In this document: one piece after another, positions 6,907 to 8,941 of the stretch
Numbering within the stretch: position 1 is the first letter of the stretch
How the letters are laid out: the number at the start of each line of letters is the position of its first letter
NCBI GenBank assembly: GCA_023436825.1
Contig: JAEZHS010000101.1
Span: 1 to 8,941, forward strand
Length of the DNA stretch: 8,941 nt
Source: Pseudomonadota bacterium
Lineage (GTDB): Bacteria > Pseudomonadota > Alphaproteobacteria > Reyranellales > Reyranellaceae
Direction of reading: 5' to 3'
Position numbers and translations under genes: made by a program
The notes under the pieces: generated by a model
Seen by the model: the letters and a program-made list of their open reading frames with translations, nothing else
Database searches by the model: none
Told to the model about the DNA's origin: nothing

Positions 6907-8694
6907 ATGGCAACTCTCAACGTTGGGGCCGGGCAGGCCTATGAGACGCTTTCCGCTGCGGTCGGCGCATCGCATGACGGCGATACCATCGCCGTGCAGG
7001 CCGGCACCTATGTGAACGACTTTGCGACGATCTCCAAAGACATCAGCATCGTCGGTGTCGGCGGCATGGCGAACTTCGTAGCCACCGTGGCGCCGCCCAA
7101 CGGCAAGGGCATCCTCGTCACACAGAGCGACGTGACGATCGAGAACCTCAGCTTTTCTGGCGCCGCCGTGCCCGACAACAATGGCGCGGGAATCCGCTAC
7201 GAAGGCGGCAACCTGGTCATCATCGACAGCTATTTCCACGACAACCAGGACGGCCTCCTGGCGAATAGCGCTCCCAATGGCACGATCCGCATCGTCGGTT
7301 CGGAATTCGCCAACAACGGCGCCGGCGATGGCTATTCGCACAACCTCTATGTCAACAACATCGCCTCGCTGGTCATCGACGACAGCTACTTCCATGACGC
7401 CGACATCGGCCATCAGATCAAGAGCCGCGCTCAATCCACCACCATCACCAATTCGCGCATCCACGACGGCGACGGCACGGGCAGCTACAGCATCGACCTG
7501 CCCAATGGCGGCGTAGGCGTCATCCAGAACAACGTAATCGAGCAGGGGGCGCATTCCGATAACCCCGTTATCATCCACTACGGCGGCGAGAGCGCGGCCT
7601 ATGCCGGCTCCAGCCTGCTCGTTGAGGACAACGTCGTGGTCAACGACATGTCCGGAAGTTCAAGCGTGCGCCTGCTGAACAATGCCACCACGGTCACCGC
7701 CACGGTCAGCGGCAATGACGTCTATGGCCTCACCGCGGACCAGATCGCATCCGGCAGCGCCACCGTGTCCGACACCACCTACCTCTCCACGCATCCCTCT
7801 CTCGACACCAGCGCACCCTGGCTCGATAGCGGCGGCTCAGGCACCACCTTTGGCGCCGCCGGGGCGGCCAACCTGGCGGGCACCGCCGGCGCGGACACGA
7901 TGGCAGCCCTCGCCGGCAACGACGAGCATGTCGTGAACCCCGTCGGAGATGCCGTGGTCGACGCGAACGGCCAGGGCACCGACACGGTGCAGAGCTCGGT
8001 AGGCCACAGCTTGGCGGATAACATCGAGAATCCGACGCTGACGGGCAGTGCCGACATCAACGGAACGGACGATGCGCCGGCCAATGTGCCCGTCGGCAAC
8101 TCGGGCAACAATACGCTCAACAGCGGTCTCGGCGCGGACACGATGACTGGCGACGCCGGCAACGACACCTACGTCGTCGACAACGTCACCGAGCCGAGCA
8201 ACATGGGCACCGACCTGGTGCAGGGCCTCGGCGACTCGGTCGAGAACCTGACCCCGACGGGCGGTGCCAACATCGACGGCACTGGCAACGCGCCGGCCAA
8301 CGAGCTCATTGGCAACTTGGGAAACACTATCCTTGAAGGCGGACCTGGACCAGATACGTTGACTGGGCTGGAAGGCGACGACTCTTTTGTGTTCAACACA
8401 GCGCCTGGCGCCACGAACGTCGACACCATAACCGACTTCAACGTCGCGAATGATACAATCCAGCTGGACCATGCGACGTTCGCGGCGATCTCGGGCATGG
8501 GCACGCTGGAAGCGGCTCAGTTCGTGGCCAATGCAAGCGGTACCGCAGCCGATCGCTCCGGCCATACCATCCACGAGACCGACACGGGCAAGCTGTTTTG
8601 CGATAGCAACGGCAATGCCCACGGAGGGGCAACGCAGTTCGGCCAGTCGAATGCCGACCTCGCGCTGACCAACTCGGACTTCTTCATTATCTGA
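6907..8694 (+). CDS. Secreted right-handed beta-helix protein with degenerate RTX calcium-binding repeats
   Basis: 595 aa, probably exported by a type I system: no N-terminal signal peptide, RTX repeats, and a C-terminus ending SDFFII, an acidic residue then a hydrophobic tail as in many RTX secretion signals. Residues 1-285 look like a right-handed parallel beta-helix (pectate-lyase/NosD-like): a GAGQAYETLSAAV opening, DGDTIAVQAGTY, then coils with repeated DSYFHD (107-112, 159-164) and NSRIHDGDG (182-190). A Gly/Ser linker leads to RTX repeats from about 322 to 496, then TDFNVANDTIQLDHATF (509-525) before the secretion region. The alginate epimerase motif YGFDPH is absent, so that known beta-helix/RTX enzyme is not supported; a polysaccharide-binding or lyase role is possible. 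AGGGGA (6891-6896) is 10 bases from the start, rather far. No ABC transporter, membrane fusion or TolC gene is nearby. Many repeat positions deviate from the family pattern. Confidence 0.88.
   Translation: MATLNVGAGQAYETLSAAVGASHDGDTIAVQAGTYVNDFATISKDISIVGVGGMANFVATVAPPNGKGILVTQSDVTIENLSFSGAAVPDNNGAGIRYEGGNLVIIDSYFHDNQDGLLANSAPNGTIRIVGSEFANNGAGDGYSHNLYVNNIASLVIDDSYFHDADIGHQIKSRAQSTTITNSRIHDGDGTGSYSIDLPNGGVGVIQNNVIEQGAHSDNPVIIHYGGESAAYAGSSLLVEDNVVVNDMSGSSSVRLLNNATTVTATVSGNDVYGLTADQIASGSATVSDTTYLSTHPSLDTSAPWLDSGGSGTTFGAAGAANLAGTAGADTMAALAGNDEHVVNPVGDAVVDANGQGTDTVQSSVGHSLADNIENPTLTGSADINGTDDAPANVPVGNSGNNTLNSGLGADTMTGDAGNDTYVVDNVTEPSNMGTDLVQGLGDSVENLTPTGGANIDGTGNAPANELIGNLGNTILEGGPGPDTLTGLEGDDSFVFNTAPGATNVDTITDFNVANDTIQLDHATFAAISGMGTLEAAQFVANASGTAADRSGHTIHETDTGKLFCDSNGNAHGGATQFGQSNADLALTNSDFFII
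7888..8394 (+). repeat. RTX repeat modules inside the beta-helix protein
   Basis: Two full modules begin with GADTM at 7888 (residue 328) and 8131 (residue 409). A third, partial one begins with GPDTL at 8347 (residue 481). Module 1 is 81 codons, module 2 is 72. Each contains two or three imperfect RTX nonapeptides, such as GLGADTMT-GDAGNDTYV and GGPGPDTLT-GLEGDDSFV, followed by a beta-rich spacer with TDxVQ...EN.T.TG...I.GT..APAN. The similarity is visible at DNA level too (ggcgcggacacgatg at 7888 and 8131), so the modules arose by duplication. Confidence 0.85.
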
Positions 8695-8727
8695 ATTGCC
8701 GTCAACGTGGCATTCACCAAAATCGTT

Positions 8728-8763
8728 GGGATGCCGATGGCCGTTCGGGCTTGTCGGCATCCT
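8728..8763. terminator. Stem-loop after the RTX gene, possible terminator
   Basis: GGATGCCGA (8729-8737) and TCGGCATCC (8754-8762) form a perfect 9-bp stem, extended by one G-T pair, around a 16-base loop that contains a small inner CCG-TT-CGG stem. It begins 33 bases after the RTX stop codon. No T-run follows on the plus strand. On the minus strand a TTTT occurs a few bases beyond it, so it may work better for a leftward transcript. The position supports a transcript-end role; the mechanism is uncertain. Confidence 0.45.
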
Positions 8764-8941
8764 CAGACGCGGATTGACTAACACCCGGCGAAGCGAGACC
8801 AGCGCTTCCGTCGCCCTTTGCTTCCGCCTCCGTTGCCTGCTGGCAGGCGACGAACGCCGCTGACCGGAAATCTCCAGCGAAGACGATTCCGTTCGCCGGT
8901 CCGCCGTTCAAAACCTCTGTGCCGAGCTAGTAGCTCTGCAC

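Noticed and set aside
6907..7761. Alginate C5-epimerase (AlgE-type) identity for the beta-helix/RTX protein.
   Set aside because: The overall layout is similar, but the catalytic YGFDPH motif is not present in the beta-helix part.
7888..8394. A diversity-generating retroelement as the cause of the variable RTX repeats.
   Set aside because: No reverse transcriptase or template repeat is in the window, and the changes look like transitions at mixed bases rather than adenine-specific changes.
8714..8911. A 65-codon minus-strand frame at the right end.
   Set aside because: It begins with TTG, has no recognisable motif, and contains the stem-loop at 8728-8763. Not enough support for a gene.

Overview
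The window is a piece of a high-GC bacterial chromosome. Dense, co-oriented catabolic genes, strong GC bias at third codon positions, and MmgE/PrpD, acyl-CoA ligase, SDR and nitronate-monooxygenase-like proteins suggest an alphaproteobacterium (Bradyrhizobium/Reyranella type). That placement is inference from gene style, not from a marker gene.

Layout. Positions 1-74 hold two tandem 30-bp hairpin repeats, just past the end of a leftward operon. The operon (4417 down to 75) reads in order: an SDR oxidoreductase, a small membrane-anchored protein of unknown function, an AMP-forming acyl-CoA synthetase and an MmgE/PrpD-family protein. Gaps are 1, 25 and 30 bp. An 81-bp divergent region (4418-4498) separates it from a rightward pair: a second SDR (4499-5299) and a nitronate monooxygenase/2-nitropropane dioxygenase-like flavoprotein (5305-6282). 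This divergent region carries overlapping inverted repeats and a plausible sigma70-like promoter.

A 624-bp stretch without a convincing gene follows (6283-6906). Its middle is clearly less GC-rich than the coding DNA, and it contains a cluster of four TCACTTYTC motifs, two of them forming a hairpin. Then comes a 595-aa protein with no signal peptide (6907-8694): a right-handed beta-helix domain followed by degenerate RTX calcium-binding repeats and a type I secretion-like C-terminus. The last 247 bp hold a stem-loop and no convincing gene.

How the genes may work together. The ligase would activate a carboxylic acid to its CoA ester. The two SDRs would oxidise or reduce hydroxyl/keto groups. 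The MmgE/PrpD protein would act as a hydratase, dehydratase or decarboxylase, and the flavoprotein would handle a nitronate or enoyl/quinone-type substrate. This looks like a peripheral acid-degradation cluster, but its substrate cannot be read from the sequence. The RTX protein is a separate exported unit, and its secretion machinery is not in the window. I see no CRISPR array, tRNA, rRNA, transposase or phage gene, and no clear new defence-type system. The most unusual items are the covarying tandem hairpins, the TCACTTYTC cluster, the shortened and proline-substituted RTX repeats, and an SDR with Asp in place of the catalytic-tetrad Asn.
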